A DNA stretch of 64,000 bases from Perilla frutescens (GCA_026008535.1 BRKX01000003.1:64009001-64073000); one strand, 5' to 3'. Shown: positions 12,547 to 23,817, numbered from the stretch's first letter. Notes: generated by a model not told the origin, from the sequence alone. A program made the numbers and translations.

Positions 12547-13428
12547 CAGGGGTGGAGGGAGAAGGGTGCCAGGGGGCACTGGGCTCTCCTGAAATTTTGA
12601 AGAATTACTAGGGGTATTATCGTCATTTCACAATAACTTCATAAAAAAATTAGAAAAGTATGTTATCCATTAGTTCATTTGGACAGCAAATACTTAACCC
12701 GTCAGTCATCAACCCATTTCAATTTCCTCTTTTTTAATTGAATTTTTGGTAATATATTTTTGTGCTAATTTATTATTAATTATAACTTGGTAGTGTTGAT
12801 ATTTATTTACTTTTTTTTGTCTAATATGTGAATTTTAGTTTAGGGTCATGGAATTATTATGGTGAGCTCGCCAAAAAATAAAAATTTAAGTTATTTTTTT
12901 TATATCATAAATTAGTTGTTTTAATTTATTTCTTAATTATCATTTTATTTTTATTATATGAATTATTAGAACATTATTATTAAATATTAATTAAACGGTC
13001 GTATTTTTTGTTAGTTGTTAGCTCAAACTACATATAAATAGAACTCATTTCATGTTTAAAATTTAATCTTATTTGTTTACTTTGTCGAAATTAAATTTTA
13101 ATTTACAAAAGACTTACTTTACACTTAAATTTGATGCTATTTTGTGAAATCGTAGATTTTTTTTCTTTTTCTTTGGATTCAGCCTTGAATATTGTATTTT
13201 TTCTTCATTTGTCTTTAGGTTTATGATTAATTATAACTCTCATTAAGAAAATAGATATTTGATTTTGTTAATTTTTTAATCTTTAATACTAAAATATAAT
13301 TGTGTTAACATATAACAACTTTATCAAAATTGTAATTAATTTATATTTTAATCTTAAAAATCATATATAATATTTTTCATATTAATGTTAGTTGGGCCCC
13401 CTGATCAAAAATCCTGACTCCGACACTG
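12547..13428. mobile_element. Non-autonomous hAT-type element with perfect 8-bp target duplication
   Basis: The 8-bp direct repeat GGAGTAGT lies at 12539-12546 and 13429-13436. The ends are CAGGGGTGGAG and, inverted, CAGTGTCGGAG, degenerate short TIRs of hAT type. The 882-bp interior is AT-rich without protein. It landed on the right edge of Stowaway B, so it is the youngest layer of this nest. Confidence 0.85.
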
Positions 13429-13524
13429 GGAGTAGTAAATTAGTTAAATCTATTTAGAAACATGCCTATATATTGGGACATACCAAAAAGAAAAATAAGC
13501 TTATAAAAAATGAGACGGATGGAG

Positions 13525-13711
13525 TATTTGATATCATTAAATGATTTTTGACATTAATGAGCATTCAATTCATTAAATAAATACATTATATAATAATTAG
13601 TTACGTTGTAGTTAAGAAATTAATGCAGAGAATGAAGTAGAATATGCCTGCAAGTTGCAATAGCCGACGACGACTTCGTCTTCCCTCATCCCTCCTGCGC
13701 CCATTTATTGA

Positions 13712-13751
<40 letters not shown>

Positions 13752-13901
13752 CAATTATGCATCAATATTTGGTAAAATTGGCGCCATGGGAACCTAAATA
13801 ACATTCCAATTATCTAAAAAAACACCAAATAGTTTGATAAATTAAACGGTGTTTACTACTGCGTGAAAATTAGGACATTTTGCTCATTTTGTAAATATAT
13901 A
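13525..13901. other. Intergenic spacer with (TA)n tract
   Basis: It contains a (TA)n microsatellite at about 13717-13748. I see no gene; an open frame here depends on the TA tract. Confidence 0.6.
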
Positions 13902-14671
13902 CTCCCTCCATTTTACAATAAGTGTCATTCTGACACTTTAATTTTGTTTCATAAAAAGTATCATTCTATATAAACGAGATAAAAATTTCACATTTTTCTC
14001 ATATTTGTCCTCATTTAATGCACTCAAACAATCATATTTAATTCATTTAATGTATTCACATAAGGGTGTATAAGGTAATTAAATTATCTAATGGGAGAAA
14101 TTTTTATCTAGACAAAAAAATGCTAAAATCGATATAGTTGGGCAAGTTTTAAAGGGGTAGGAGTTATATGGGCAATTTGTACTATGTTTAAAATCTTTGA
14201 CCAAAAAAACTGAATATTCCCTTACTTTTCTGAAAAAGCATCTTACATATTTGTACTTTTCATGCAGAAAAAACAAAAGATTTGCATGGAATAAAATCGG
14301 ATAAAATCTCTCCCTCTCTCGTCTATCCAAACTCAATGTTAGTTTGAAAAAAAAACAAAGCTGTGGTATTAATTATTCGAAATCTCTGTATTAAATTTTG
14401 TAACCACCCCCTTTACACTCTCTCACTCTCTCATCTGCTCTCTATCTCGGTATTAAATTTTGTAACTACTTTCGTTCCCCCTCTGTATAGATTAGGAGAA
14501 GTAACGAAAAACCCAAAAAAAAAAAAAATCATATTTGCTCCCTTGACTCCGCCACGAAAGCGATAAGGTAATTGAAATCTCCCCCTCTCCCATCTCTCGT
14601 CTCTCTCTCGTGCATCATCATCATAATCTAATCACCCATTTATTTTTAATTGTTAGAACTGTTAATCGAAG

Positions 14672-15999
14672 ATGGAGAATACAAGAGATCTTCGGACGGG
14701 TTCGGCAGGAGAAATTCCGGCAGAGGTTAGCTTGTTTCGAGAATACATAAGCATGTTTTGGTGAAAGAAATTTCCATGTTTAATTGTTAGATCTGGAGTA
14801 ACGTGAGATTTTTAAATGTAAAACGATAGTCTTGGTGTAAATGCATAACGAAACGAAAGTGTAAATGCATAACGAAACTATTTTAGATGTAAAACGAAAG
14901 TGTATTTGCATAACGATGGTAGTTTCCTTCATAGCGAAAGTGTAAATGCATAACGAAACTATTTTAATGCATAACGAAAGTTGTTTAATGCATAACGAAA
15001 GTTGTGTAATGCATAACGAAAGTAGTTAAATTGCATAACGAAAGTAATTAAAAAAAACTTCAAAGTGCATAACGAAATGTTAATGCACTAAATTGCATAA
15101 CGAAATGTTAATGCACTAAGTTGTTAAATTGCATAGCGAAAGTGTAAATGCATAACGAAACTATTTTAATGCATAACGAAAGTTGTTTAATGCATAACGA
15201 AATTAGTTAAATTGCATAACGAAAGTAATTAAAAAAAACTTCAAAGTGCATAACGAAATGTTAATTTAATTAATCGTTATTATATTGTTAATATATCGTT
15301 ATGCCCTTAATATGTAACGAAAGTATATTACGAAAGGTTATTTTAATTAATCGTTTTTCTATTTTTAATATATCGTAATGCTAATTGTTTGATTTTCGTT
15401 ATGCTAATCGTTATGCCTTTTATATTAGATTTTCGTTACATTGAATTTTGATTTTCGTTACGTTGATTTTTGAATTTCGTTATGCGTTTATGTTATTTTT
15501 GTTATGCTAAAATTTTAACTTTCGTTTATGTCATCTATGTTAAATGTAAATTTCGTTATTATTAAATCTAATTATCGTTATTGTTAAATTTAAATTTTGA
15601 TATGTTAATATTAAAACTTTCCTTATTGGGTTCAATTAGATGTTCGGAAGTGTTAAATATTTAGTTCGTTATTGATAATACTTTTTTAATAATAATAATA
15701 ATAAATTAATAAAATAACAAAAACAATTAATAAAATAATAAAAAAATTAATCGTTGTGATTTAATTTAATTACAAGTAATTTAATTTAGTTAAAAAATAA
15801 AAATAGCAAAAACAATTAATATAATTATGTATTTAATCAATCGTTATGATTTAATTTAATAAAGCATTACCGTGGTGCCTTAATAACAATTTAATTTAAA
15901 TTAATTAAAAGTAATCACAACCGATAACCTTAGTCCAAATAACACTATTAGTAAAAAATAAAAATAACAAAAACAATTAATATAAATTATAATACCTTT

Positions 16000-16052
<53 letters not shown>

Positions 16053-16084
16053 CTAATAATAATAACAACAACAACAATAATTTG

Positions 16085-16121
<37 letters not shown>

Positions 16122-16314
16122 TAATAATAATATTCGTCTAATTAATACTATTAGTAAAAAATAAAAATAACAAAAACATCTAATATAATTAATAATACTT
16201 TTTACTAATAATAATAATAATAATAATAATCGTGTAAGTAATAATAATAGTAAAAAATAAAAATATAAAAAACGGATTAATATAAATAATTATACTTCTT
16301 TAATTATTAAAATA

Positions 16315-16357
<43 letters not shown>

Positions 16358-19283
16358 GACTAATTTTCTATTGTGAAATTTAGATCGAGTGGATTAGACG
16401 CCCCCTCCAGAGGTTCAAGCCGACTGTGAATATGTACGTTAAGATGGAGTTAGTAGACAAGATTAGGGAGGTGTTACAACATTTCGGCGGTGAGAATACG
16501 ATCCAGACGTTCAGATCTGGATGCTTAGGACACTTCGTGGACTTTAGGGGGGGTAAGATAGCCCGGAAGGCGTTGCATGCATTGATTTGTCGCGAAGTGC
16601 GTGTCCAGGATCCTGCACGCGAGGGTAGAGAGTGTCGGTTCCATGTGAGTGGCACGACACTACACTTTGGGCCCTCAGAGTTCGCACTGGTGTCGGGCTT
16701 GCGGTTCGGACCGTCCAGTTTCGATCCGAATGCGGCTCATGTGATTCCGGCCAGGGGCATCTATCACCGGCTATTTCAAGGGAAGAAGACGACAATTGCA
16801 CAGATGTATGAGAAGTTCACGGCGATGCGTCTAGCCAATCACCCTCCAGATTACGTGAAGATTGCGAACATCCTGATCGTGTACCGGATGTTATTTTGCC
16901 AGGACCCTGGACGTACGATCGATGACTGGGTGTGGGCCCTGGTGGAGGATGCTGATGCGTGGAATTCTTTTCCATGGGGGGGATACACATTTCAGATCCT
17001 GATGCACTTTGTCAGCATTCTCCCTAGAGCTCGACGGGATATGGGCCCACAGGGGGACGGAGCGTATCATTGGTACGGACCTGTTTGGGCATTTCAGGTA
17101 ATTAGTCGAATTTATCATGAAAAATTTATGTTTTAGTGATTTGATATTATACTTACATGATATTCTATGTTTTAAAACAGGCATGGGCCTGTGAGGTTTT
17201 CCCCGAGATTGTCTGTCATTTGGGCGTCCCTGGAGGTCAGATGCCTACACCTCGCTTATTGGGGTGGTCATTCATAGCCCCGAGCATCGACTTCTCCAGA
17301 TTGTTTGATAGACAGGTAACCCTTTTTATATAAATAATTTTAATTATTAAATTGAAGTAATATTGGTTAATGTTAACATGGTGTTCGTTATTGGTGCAGA
17401 TGGATGTCCAGCCGATGGTGCCATCAGCAGCGGAGCTCCTGACCCCATATGTTCAGAGCTTGGACGGAGATAGTTTGTTGGGTGTGAGGTACGTGGTACC
17501 TCGAAAGGTCTCCAAGAAGAAGTTGCTGACTGGGGTTGCCCGTCGTGTGGTCCCGAGGACATGCAAGGGGATCTCTGACGTCGTCAACCCAGGACCACAT
17601 CGTAGGAGTGCCCGTACTACACAGCAGCAGGCTCCACAGACGACGCACCATCTGATAGACGAGCCGGATGAGGGATCTGGACCCTCGGAGCAGGGACCGG
17701 ACCGCAGTGAGAGCCCTCCTCGACCGACAGGCAGTAAGCGCCCGAGGAAGAGCCATGAGGGGAGCCGTGGAGAGCCCGGTCCACGTCCTGGTTGGTTCGA
17801 TCGTGTTATCGACACCGTTGCTACCTCAGAAGCCCGCATTATGGGTCAGATGGAGAATAATTTCAGACAGATGGAGAACAGTATCAGAGGGATGATTGAA
17901 GGCTTATCTGATCGGATGGGGCGGTTGGAAGACCTTGTTATGGGTCGGCTACGCAGGTCGCCCACACCACCCAGAGGGCCCACACCGGTGCCCAGAGACC
18001 CCACACCACCTCCCAGGGGTCCCACACCTCCCAGAGACCCCACACCACCTCCTAGAGACCCCACACCACCTCCCAGAGACCCCACACTACCCAGGGGCCC
18101 CACAGCGCCTCATATGTCCCCCCGTATGAGAGGGGGGAAAGCCAGAGACAGATCATCTGCGGGTCAATCTTCTTCGCGCCCTTCGTCAGACGCGCAGTCA
18201 TCTCCAGGCCCGTCGTCTACCCAGCCGTCATCTGTTGGCCCCTCGTCTGCCACGCGTTCGACGGTATTTGACTTACTGGAGGCGGATGAAGCGCGTAGGG
18301 TAGAGCGTGGATACACGGAATTCAGGAGGAAGGGTCATGGGGTGAATATCCAGGTTATTCCCACCGGTGGCATACTCTGGCAGGCATTTTTTGAGCGAAT
18401 GGAGGATGTTAATGAGCTCGTTGATTATGAGATGGTTGCACATTTCTTGCTTGAGGTGAAGCGACGACTTTTCAGAAGGCACAGGAGCGATGTTGTGATT
18501 TGCTCTCCATATTTTTTTGTAAGTTCAAGATACATTCTTTTCTTTTTTTGTATTTCATTGTCTCTTTGTGTCGAAGCTTGATTTGTTCATGTGGTTTTTT
18601 CAGGTTCAGCTACAGTCAGCATGGCAGCACCTTCATCCAAGAGATCCTCACTGTGAGGAGGTGTATGGTGAGGACAGATATCTGCACTGGGATCCTCCAG
18701 ATGTCTTACTGGAAGTAATCAGAGGCAAGGGTGGCGTCCAGGAGGTCCCGTGGACGAGAGCAGCTTATGTAAGTGATCTTTCAAGTATACTTATCATACT
18801 ATCTATGATGATTTTTTTATATTCATCCGTTAATCATTATTATTTTTGTAGGCGGTCATGATATGTAATGTTGGAAATGCTCACTGGGTCACTGTACGTA
18901 TCTGTTTCGAGACGTGGAGGGTCGAGTTGTATGACTCGTTATTGTTCCAGATGCACCTCCCGGAGAACAGAGAGCTGTCTCAGAGGCGTGATCGAGAGCT
19001 GCTACCGCTCCTACGTTTACTGCCACGTGTCATGTGGAGCGCTGGTTTTTGGAGAGGTCTGATTAGGCCAGATACACATCTCTTAGCCATGACACTGGAC
19101 AAGACTATCCAGGAGCAGTTTGCGCAGTTCGACAGCATCAGTTGTGGTGTTTATGCTATGATGTATGTGGATCGTTTGTTGTTTGGCACTCCTGGTCTTG
19201 ATGTCAGTACATATGATATTCAGAGATATCGGCTTTCTGTAGCAAAGAGGATCTACTCACTTAGCTATGGCCGTCTAGAGTGA
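14672..19283 (+). CDS. DUF1985-like / Ulp1 (C48) peptidase protein of MULE-1, six exons, about 872 aa
   Basis: Model exons: 14672-14725, 16384-17097, 17181-17315, 17400-18518, 18604-18768, 18852-19283. All introns are GT-AG and all exons join in phase 0 to an open frame. Residues about 35-250 look like DUF1985 (for example GCLGHFVDFRGG, LHFGPSEFALVSGLRFGP). Residues about 300-650 are low-complexity, with a PTPPRDP repeat and a Ser/Pro-rich stretch. The C-terminal 200 residues are a Ulp1 SUMO-protease-like domain: His in NAHWV, Asp in ELYDSL, Gln in EQFAQF, Cys in DSISCGVY. SUMO proteases cleave SUMO precursors or conjugates; the substrate here is unknown. DUF1985 is also found in VANC-type anti-silencing proteins of VANDAL MULEs (recalled knowledge). 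The start in exon 1 is inferred from its ATG and donor; the 1.66-kb first intron is the weakest part. The frame is intact, unlike neighbouring retroelements. Confidence 0.85.
14818..15560. repeat. Short-motif array (ATAACGAAA / TTTCGTTAT) in the first intron of the DUF1985-Ulp1 gene
   Basis: Copies of 'tgcataacgaaa' recur every 15-30 bp from about 14840 to 15260. From about 15290 to 15560 the inverse form (ttcgttat) prevails. A longer unit (about 200 bp, containing 'aaaaaaacttcaaagtgcat') is repeated twice. Every motif contains one CpG in otherwise very AT-rich DNA. The array lies wholly within the inferred intron 14726-16383. Confidence 0.9.
15680..16365. repeat. (AAT)n / (ATA)n microsatellites
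   Basis: Several long AAT runs (about 16001-16050, 16088-16130, 16206-16230, 16316-16354) are separated by repeated 'aaaaataaaaataacaaaaac' type spacers. They fill the rest of the first intron before exon 2. Confidence 0.9.
17955..18110 (+). repeat. Tandem coding repeat, Pro-rich linker
   Basis: A degenerate 21-bp unit built on 'ccacctcccagagacccc' is repeated about seven times and encodes PTPPRDP-type heptads between the DUF1985-like and Ulp1 parts. It is likely disordered and prone to copy-number change. Confidence 0.88.
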
Positions 19284-19474
19284 CTTATGATGTTATATAT
19301 GTATTGCATTTGACATTGCTCGTTCATTTTATTCAAATATGTTTGTTGACTACATGATTTTTAAACAAATAAAACCAAAGTAGACATCATTATCATTTTA
19401 AACAAATACAACCAAAGTCTAGATAAACCATATTATCACTGCAAGCCAACGACGATAATGTAGACATGATCAAT

Positions 19475-20314
19475 CTAGGTCCTCCGTGTCTTGTTCGATC
19501 GATACACGGCATACTCCACTCTATTCTGCATGTGATACAGTCCCACAGCCAGGGCCAAATCATCCTTGGTGCGGAAAATCGCACCCTTCTGAAGTTCATC
19601 CGTATTGGCTGCTGAAGGCTCGTCCCAACTCAGTGGGCCTGCAATATCAATATTCGCAAGTGGAACAAGCCAATTGCTCCCACCCCTCTCAGATACATCC
19701 TCAGCCCTAGTGTTCGACGATGATGCTCCTCCGGTCATGCCTATCAATCGTCTCGTACCCCCTGTAGAACGAATCCATCCCGTGAACTCTGTGAACACTG
19801 ATTCGAGCAAGTCCGTTCTCACATTCTCCTCCGCTTCTTCATCTGTAGTAGGAATTTCTTCTTCTTCTTCTTCTTCTTCTCCTCCTTCATGCGGGAATGC
19901 ATCGTCGTCAAAATCGTGCTCTGGAGCCTCATAGTGTTGCGTATCATCACGAACCTCCTCTCTGATCGGTTCTCTGTACTCAGGCTCGGTGTCAGTGATG
20001 ACCCTTGAGCTGCTGCTGCCTCTCTGAACAACATACACAACCATCTCTTGACTCTGCTCATGGAGCAAGTCTAGCAAACCAGCATCATCTTTCAGTCTTG
20101 TCTTGATCTGTCTACCACTATTGGTGCTCGACATCCATGATAACTGGTACTCGACACATGTGGGATCGGTCTCCAATAACTCATGTACCTCTCTGATCAG
20201 TGACCTAAAACATAAATCATCCGATGACATGATGATCAACTCCTCCACACCATCTACGTACTGAGCTCTATCCCATCGGCCACTATGTCGTACAATAATA
20301 CGACGTCTAACCAT
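19475..20314 (-). pseudogene. MULE-1 transposase, N-terminal fragment only (MuDR type)
   Basis: From the ATG at 20314 on the minus strand, 279 residues are open. The N-terminus (MVRRRIIVRHSGRWD..) resembles the PB1-like start of MULE transposases. A very acidic segment (poly-Glu near residue 155) follows. The last 40 residues (GAIFRTKDDLALAVGLYHMQ..) match the MuDR N-terminal DNA-binding domain. It then stops at 19475; the DDE catalytic core and zinc finger that should follow are absent. A 3' splice site (ttttagggcag) directly precedes the ATG. A donor at 22102/22101 (GAAAG|GTACGT) suggests a non-coding first exon and an intron spanning the repeat array. The element therefore cannot make a complete transposase. 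The fragment might still be expressed. Confidence 0.8.
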
Positions 20315-20379
20315 CTGCCCTAAAACAAATTTAAAAATAAACATAACAATACAGAACAAAAATTAATTTTATACCTAAC

Positions 20380-22000
20380 GAAATATAAATTTAGCCATAA
20401 CTAACATTGAATTTATACAATAACGAAAATTAAAACTATCATTATAACGAAATTTTTATTTAACAATAACGAAAGTTAATTTCTAAACATAAAGAAACTT
20501 TAAATTTAACAATAACGAAAATTAAATTTCAATAATAACGAAACTTTAAATTAAACAATAACGAAAGTTTAGTTTTAAAAATAACGAAAATTTAAATTAA
20601 TAATATCTTCACAAAATTTAAATACAACAATTAACCATAATGAAATTTTTTTTAACATAAGGAATACTCAAATTAAAGAATAACGAAAGTTTAGTTTTAA
20701 CAATAACGAAAATTTAAATTACAAAATAACGAAAATGACATTTTAAGAATAACGAAAATTTAAATTTAACCATTAACGAAAATGACATTAATAAGAATAA
20801 CGAAAGTTTAGTTTTAAAAATAACGAAAATTTAAATTAATAATATCTTCACAAAATTTAAATACAACAATTAACCATAATGAAATTTTTTTTAACATAAG
20901 GAATACTCAAATTAAAGAATAACGAAAGTTTAGTTTTAACAATAACGAAAATTTAAATTACAAAATAACGAAAATGACATTTTAAGAATAACGAAAATTT
21001 AAATTTAACCATTAACGAAAATGACATTAATAAGAATAACGAAAGTTTAGTTGTAAAAATAACGAAACTTTAAATTAATAATATCTTCACAAAATTTAAA
21101 TACAACAATTAACCATAATGAAATTTTTTTTAACATAAGGAATACTCAAATTAAAGAATAACGAAAGTTTAGTTTTAACAATAACGAAAATTTAAATTAC
21201 AAAATAACGAAAATGACATTTTAAGAATAACGAAAATTTAAATTTAACCATTAACGAAAATGACATTAATAAGAATAACGAAAGTTTAGTTGTAAAAATA
21301 ACGAAACTTTAAATTAATAATATCTTCACAAAATTTAAATACAACAATTAACCATAATGAAATTTTTTTAACATAAGGAATACTCAAATTAAACAATAAC
21401 GAAAGTTTAGTTTTAACAATAACGAAAATTTAAATTACAAAATAACGAAAATGACATTTTAAGAATAACGAAAATTTAAATTTAACCATTAACGAAAATG
21501 ACATTAATAAGAATAACGAAAGTTTAGTTTTAAAAATAACAAAACTTTAAATTAATAATATCTTCACAAAATTTAAATACAACAATTAACCATAATGAAA
21601 TTTTTTTAAACATAAGGAATACTCAAATTAAACAATAACGAAAATATAAATTCCACCTTAACGAAAATAAAATTTTTAAGAATAACGAAACTTAAATTTA
21701 AACATAAAAAAAATTTAAATTTAACCATAACGATAATTCTACTAAACCATTACCTAATCCTTATGATATTTCTATTTAACCATAAAGATAATTAAATTTA
21801 ACCATTAACTAACCCTAACGATAACCATTAGCACAAATTAAATTTCAACATTAACTAACCATAACGAAAAAATTTATTTAACCATAACGACAATTCAATT
21901 GGACAATAACGAAAATTAAATTAAAACTAGGGTTATACTTTAACAATAATTGAAACTAACCATAACGACAAGAAAATTAAAACTATCATTATACTTTATC
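20380..22000. repeat. AATAACGAAA array with five tandem 239-bp units, in inferred transposase first intron
   Basis: TAACGAAA-type motifs recur throughout. Between about 20556 and 21650 they form a higher-order tandem repeat. The marker 'taatatcttcacaaaattt' occurs at 20601, 20840, 21079, 21318 and 21556, a spacing of 239, 239, 239 and 238 bp. Adjacent copies are nearly identical, indicating recent amplification. The array lies between the transposase acceptor (20315) and the inferred donor (22101). Confidence 0.92.
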
Positions 22001-22364
22001 GTTATGCCTTTGTTATAGCCTAATTGCAGGAATATAATTTTGGCTAAATAAAACCTAAAACAATTTTCTAAGTAAGGAACGTAACAAGACTTGAAACGTA
22101 CCTTTCAATTTTGGAGAATTTTTCCGCGAAATTTCACCGATGATGATGTTTTGTTGATGACGATGATCTTCCCGCTTGCACGATCAAACATTCATTTTTT
22201 ATGTGAATTCAGAGATTTTCTTCACCAAACTCTTCGAACTATTTCTTCTATTTGGGTGTGGGTTGAGTTGATGCATTGGTATAGTGTAAATATAGGAGAA
22301 TGACACCAACCTCTCTTACACAAAATTAAATGCATTAAATTTCATTTAATTTGGGCCAACTAAT

Positions 22365-22443
22365 ACCTACCTATGCAAATACAAATATTTATGCATTTTA
22401 CCTACCTATGCAAATACAAATATTTATGCATTTTACCTACCTC
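22365..22443. repeat. Two-copy direct repeat
   Basis: A unit of about 42 bp beginning 'cctacctatgcaaatac' and ending 'tatttatgcatttta' occurs twice in tandem, near the right arm of MULE-1. Confidence 0.85.
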
Positions 22444-22489
22444 ATGTTGACCACACAGAAATGACAGAATAATGCATTGATGCATAACG

Positions 22490-22918
22490 TTATAAATGTT
22501 TCGTCATAATTTTTCGTTATATATTGATAAATTTTCGTTATATGTTTTCGTTATATATTGATAAGTTTTCGTTATATATTGATAAATTTTCGTAATTCTT
22601 TTCGTTATTGCTTATTATCATTATTTCGTTATTCTTATTATTATTACTTTCGTTATTATCAATATATATATTTCGTTATTCTTATTATTATACTTTCGTT
22701 ATTATCGATATATAATGATATATTACTTTCGTTATTTCGTTATTCTTATCGTTATTACGTTCGTTATCCTTATTATCATTATTTCGTTATTCTTATTATT
22801 GTTACTTTCGTTATTATCAATATATATATTTCGTTATTCTTATTATTATTACTTTCGTTATTCTTATCATTACTATTAATTTCTATCGTTATTCTCATTA
22901 TTATTATTTTCGTTATTC

Positions 22919-22959
<41 letters not shown>

Positions 22960-23045
22960 TTCGTTATTCTTATTATTATTACTTTCGTTATTCTTATTAT
23001 TATTATCATTACTATTAATTTCGTTATCCTTATCGTTATTCATTA
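22490..23045. repeat. TTTCGTTAT / (TTA)n array at the right arm of MULE-1
   Basis: 'tttcgttatt' recurs every 20-40 bp, separated by 'cttattattatt' and 'atcaatatata' segments, with a pure TTA run at about 22920-22959. It is the inverse of the TAACGAAA motif. The long open frames on both strands are produced by this low-complexity sequence. A TTTAGGG-like stretch (23098-23130) follows. Confidence 0.9.
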
Positions 23046-23371
23046 TTATTAATTTTTAAAATAAATTGTCTACAAAAAACTGGTAGGGATCGATCTATGT
23101 TAGGGTTTTTAAATTTTAGGGTTTTAGGGTGCATTTAATGCTTTGTTTTGAAAAAAACATAAAAAGTACATTTCCCCAATCATTGGGTGTGGGGCCAAGT
23201 GTGTCATAACTCCAAATTGCCCATGAAACTACTGCACCCTTATATGTTGCCTTTTTTTCCCTTTTTTACTTTTTTTTTATCTATATTTATAGATTTACAC
23301 TTATCTAATTAATATCTTTATTAATATGTGTGCATTTATCTAGAATGATCCTTATTCAGAAACGGAGGGAG

Positions 23372-23817
23372 AACGTATTAAACACATGGATTTAAATATA
23401 TGTTACACTTTTCAAGTTTCACCATCAAATTTAGTTTACAATTATTAGTTAGATTTAATTTCACCCAATTATGATTAATAGTTATTTTTAATTAAGTATT
23501 TATTTTTAAGTTTTTAGTTAATAATTGATGCATCATTAATGTTGATTATATATATGATATTTTTTTATTGATAAATGTTGAATAAGTGCACTTATGTTAT
23601 AACTAAAATTTTTTATTATAATCATCATTAAATCATAAATGTGATAGTGAAAATGCAGGTGAAACACATAAATATAACATGAAATTCAAACCGTAGATTA
23701 AATAAATAATATACATCATCCACTAACATAACATACAAGAATCTCTCTCCCTCTCTCTCCCCCTCTTAGTTGGGGAGAAAGAATTCGTAAATCTTTGCTC
23801 GAACTCAAGACGTCTTC
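23372..23817. other. AT-rich intergenic DNA
   Basis: No gene or complete element recognised. A short CT-rich run lies at 23743-23767. Confidence 0.5.

Larger units (their letters stand above)
12186..13524. mobile_element. Stowaway-type MITE A, split by later insertions
   Basis: The left end CTCCATCCGT follows TA at 12184-12185. The right end is ACGGATGGAG at 13515-13524, followed by TA. The 10-bp TIRs are perfect and a CTCATTTT-like block follows on both sides. Removing the inner Stowaway and hAT elements leaves about 265 bp, a normal Stowaway length. Confidence 0.82.
14093..23300. mobile_element. MULE-1: 9.2-kb Mutator-like element encoding a DUF1985-Ulp1 protein and a truncated MuDR transposase
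   Basis: A perfect 9-bp target duplication, TTATCTAAT, lies at 14084-14092 and 23301-23309. The ends (GGGAGAAATTTTTATCTAGA and, inverted, GTGTAAATCTATAAATATAG) are only weakly alike. About 60-80 bp inside, both arms share TGGGCAATTTG, also present in both arms of MULE-2. It holds two convergent genes: the plus-strand DUF1985-Ulp1 gene and a minus-strand MuDR-type transposase remnant. Each gene has a long first intron full of TAACGAAA motifs. A Ulp1-bearing MULE of this plan resembles the Kaonashi/VANDAL groups known from Arabidopsis and other plants. Confidence 0.9.
13902..23371. mobile_element. Stowaway-type MITE C, split by MULE-1
   Basis: The left part begins CTCCCTCCATTTTACAATAA after TA (13900-13901). 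The right end, inverted, reads CTCCCTCCGTTTCTGAATAA, and both continue into TCATTCT. Removing MULE-1 and one target copy leaves about 250 bp. The TA after the right end has mutated to AA. The two halves lie 9 kb apart and are rejoined exactly at the MULE-1 target duplication. Confidence 0.82.

Noticed and set aside
17424..18103. Several minus-strand open frames opposite the DUF1985-Ulp1 gene
   Set aside because: GC-rich coding sequence of the plus-strand exon 4 produces antisense open frames (for example Gly-rich repeat translations); no domain.
14818..23045. Regularly spaced short repeats suggesting a CRISPR-like array
   Set aside because: Spacers are AT-rich and repetitive rather than unique, repeats are only 8-12 bp, no cas genes are present and the DNA is clearly a plant transposon.
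22558..23052. Open frames of 164 aa (+) and 76 aa (-)
   Set aside because: They are Ile/Tyr/Phe low-complexity translations of the TTTCGTTATT/(TTA)n array.
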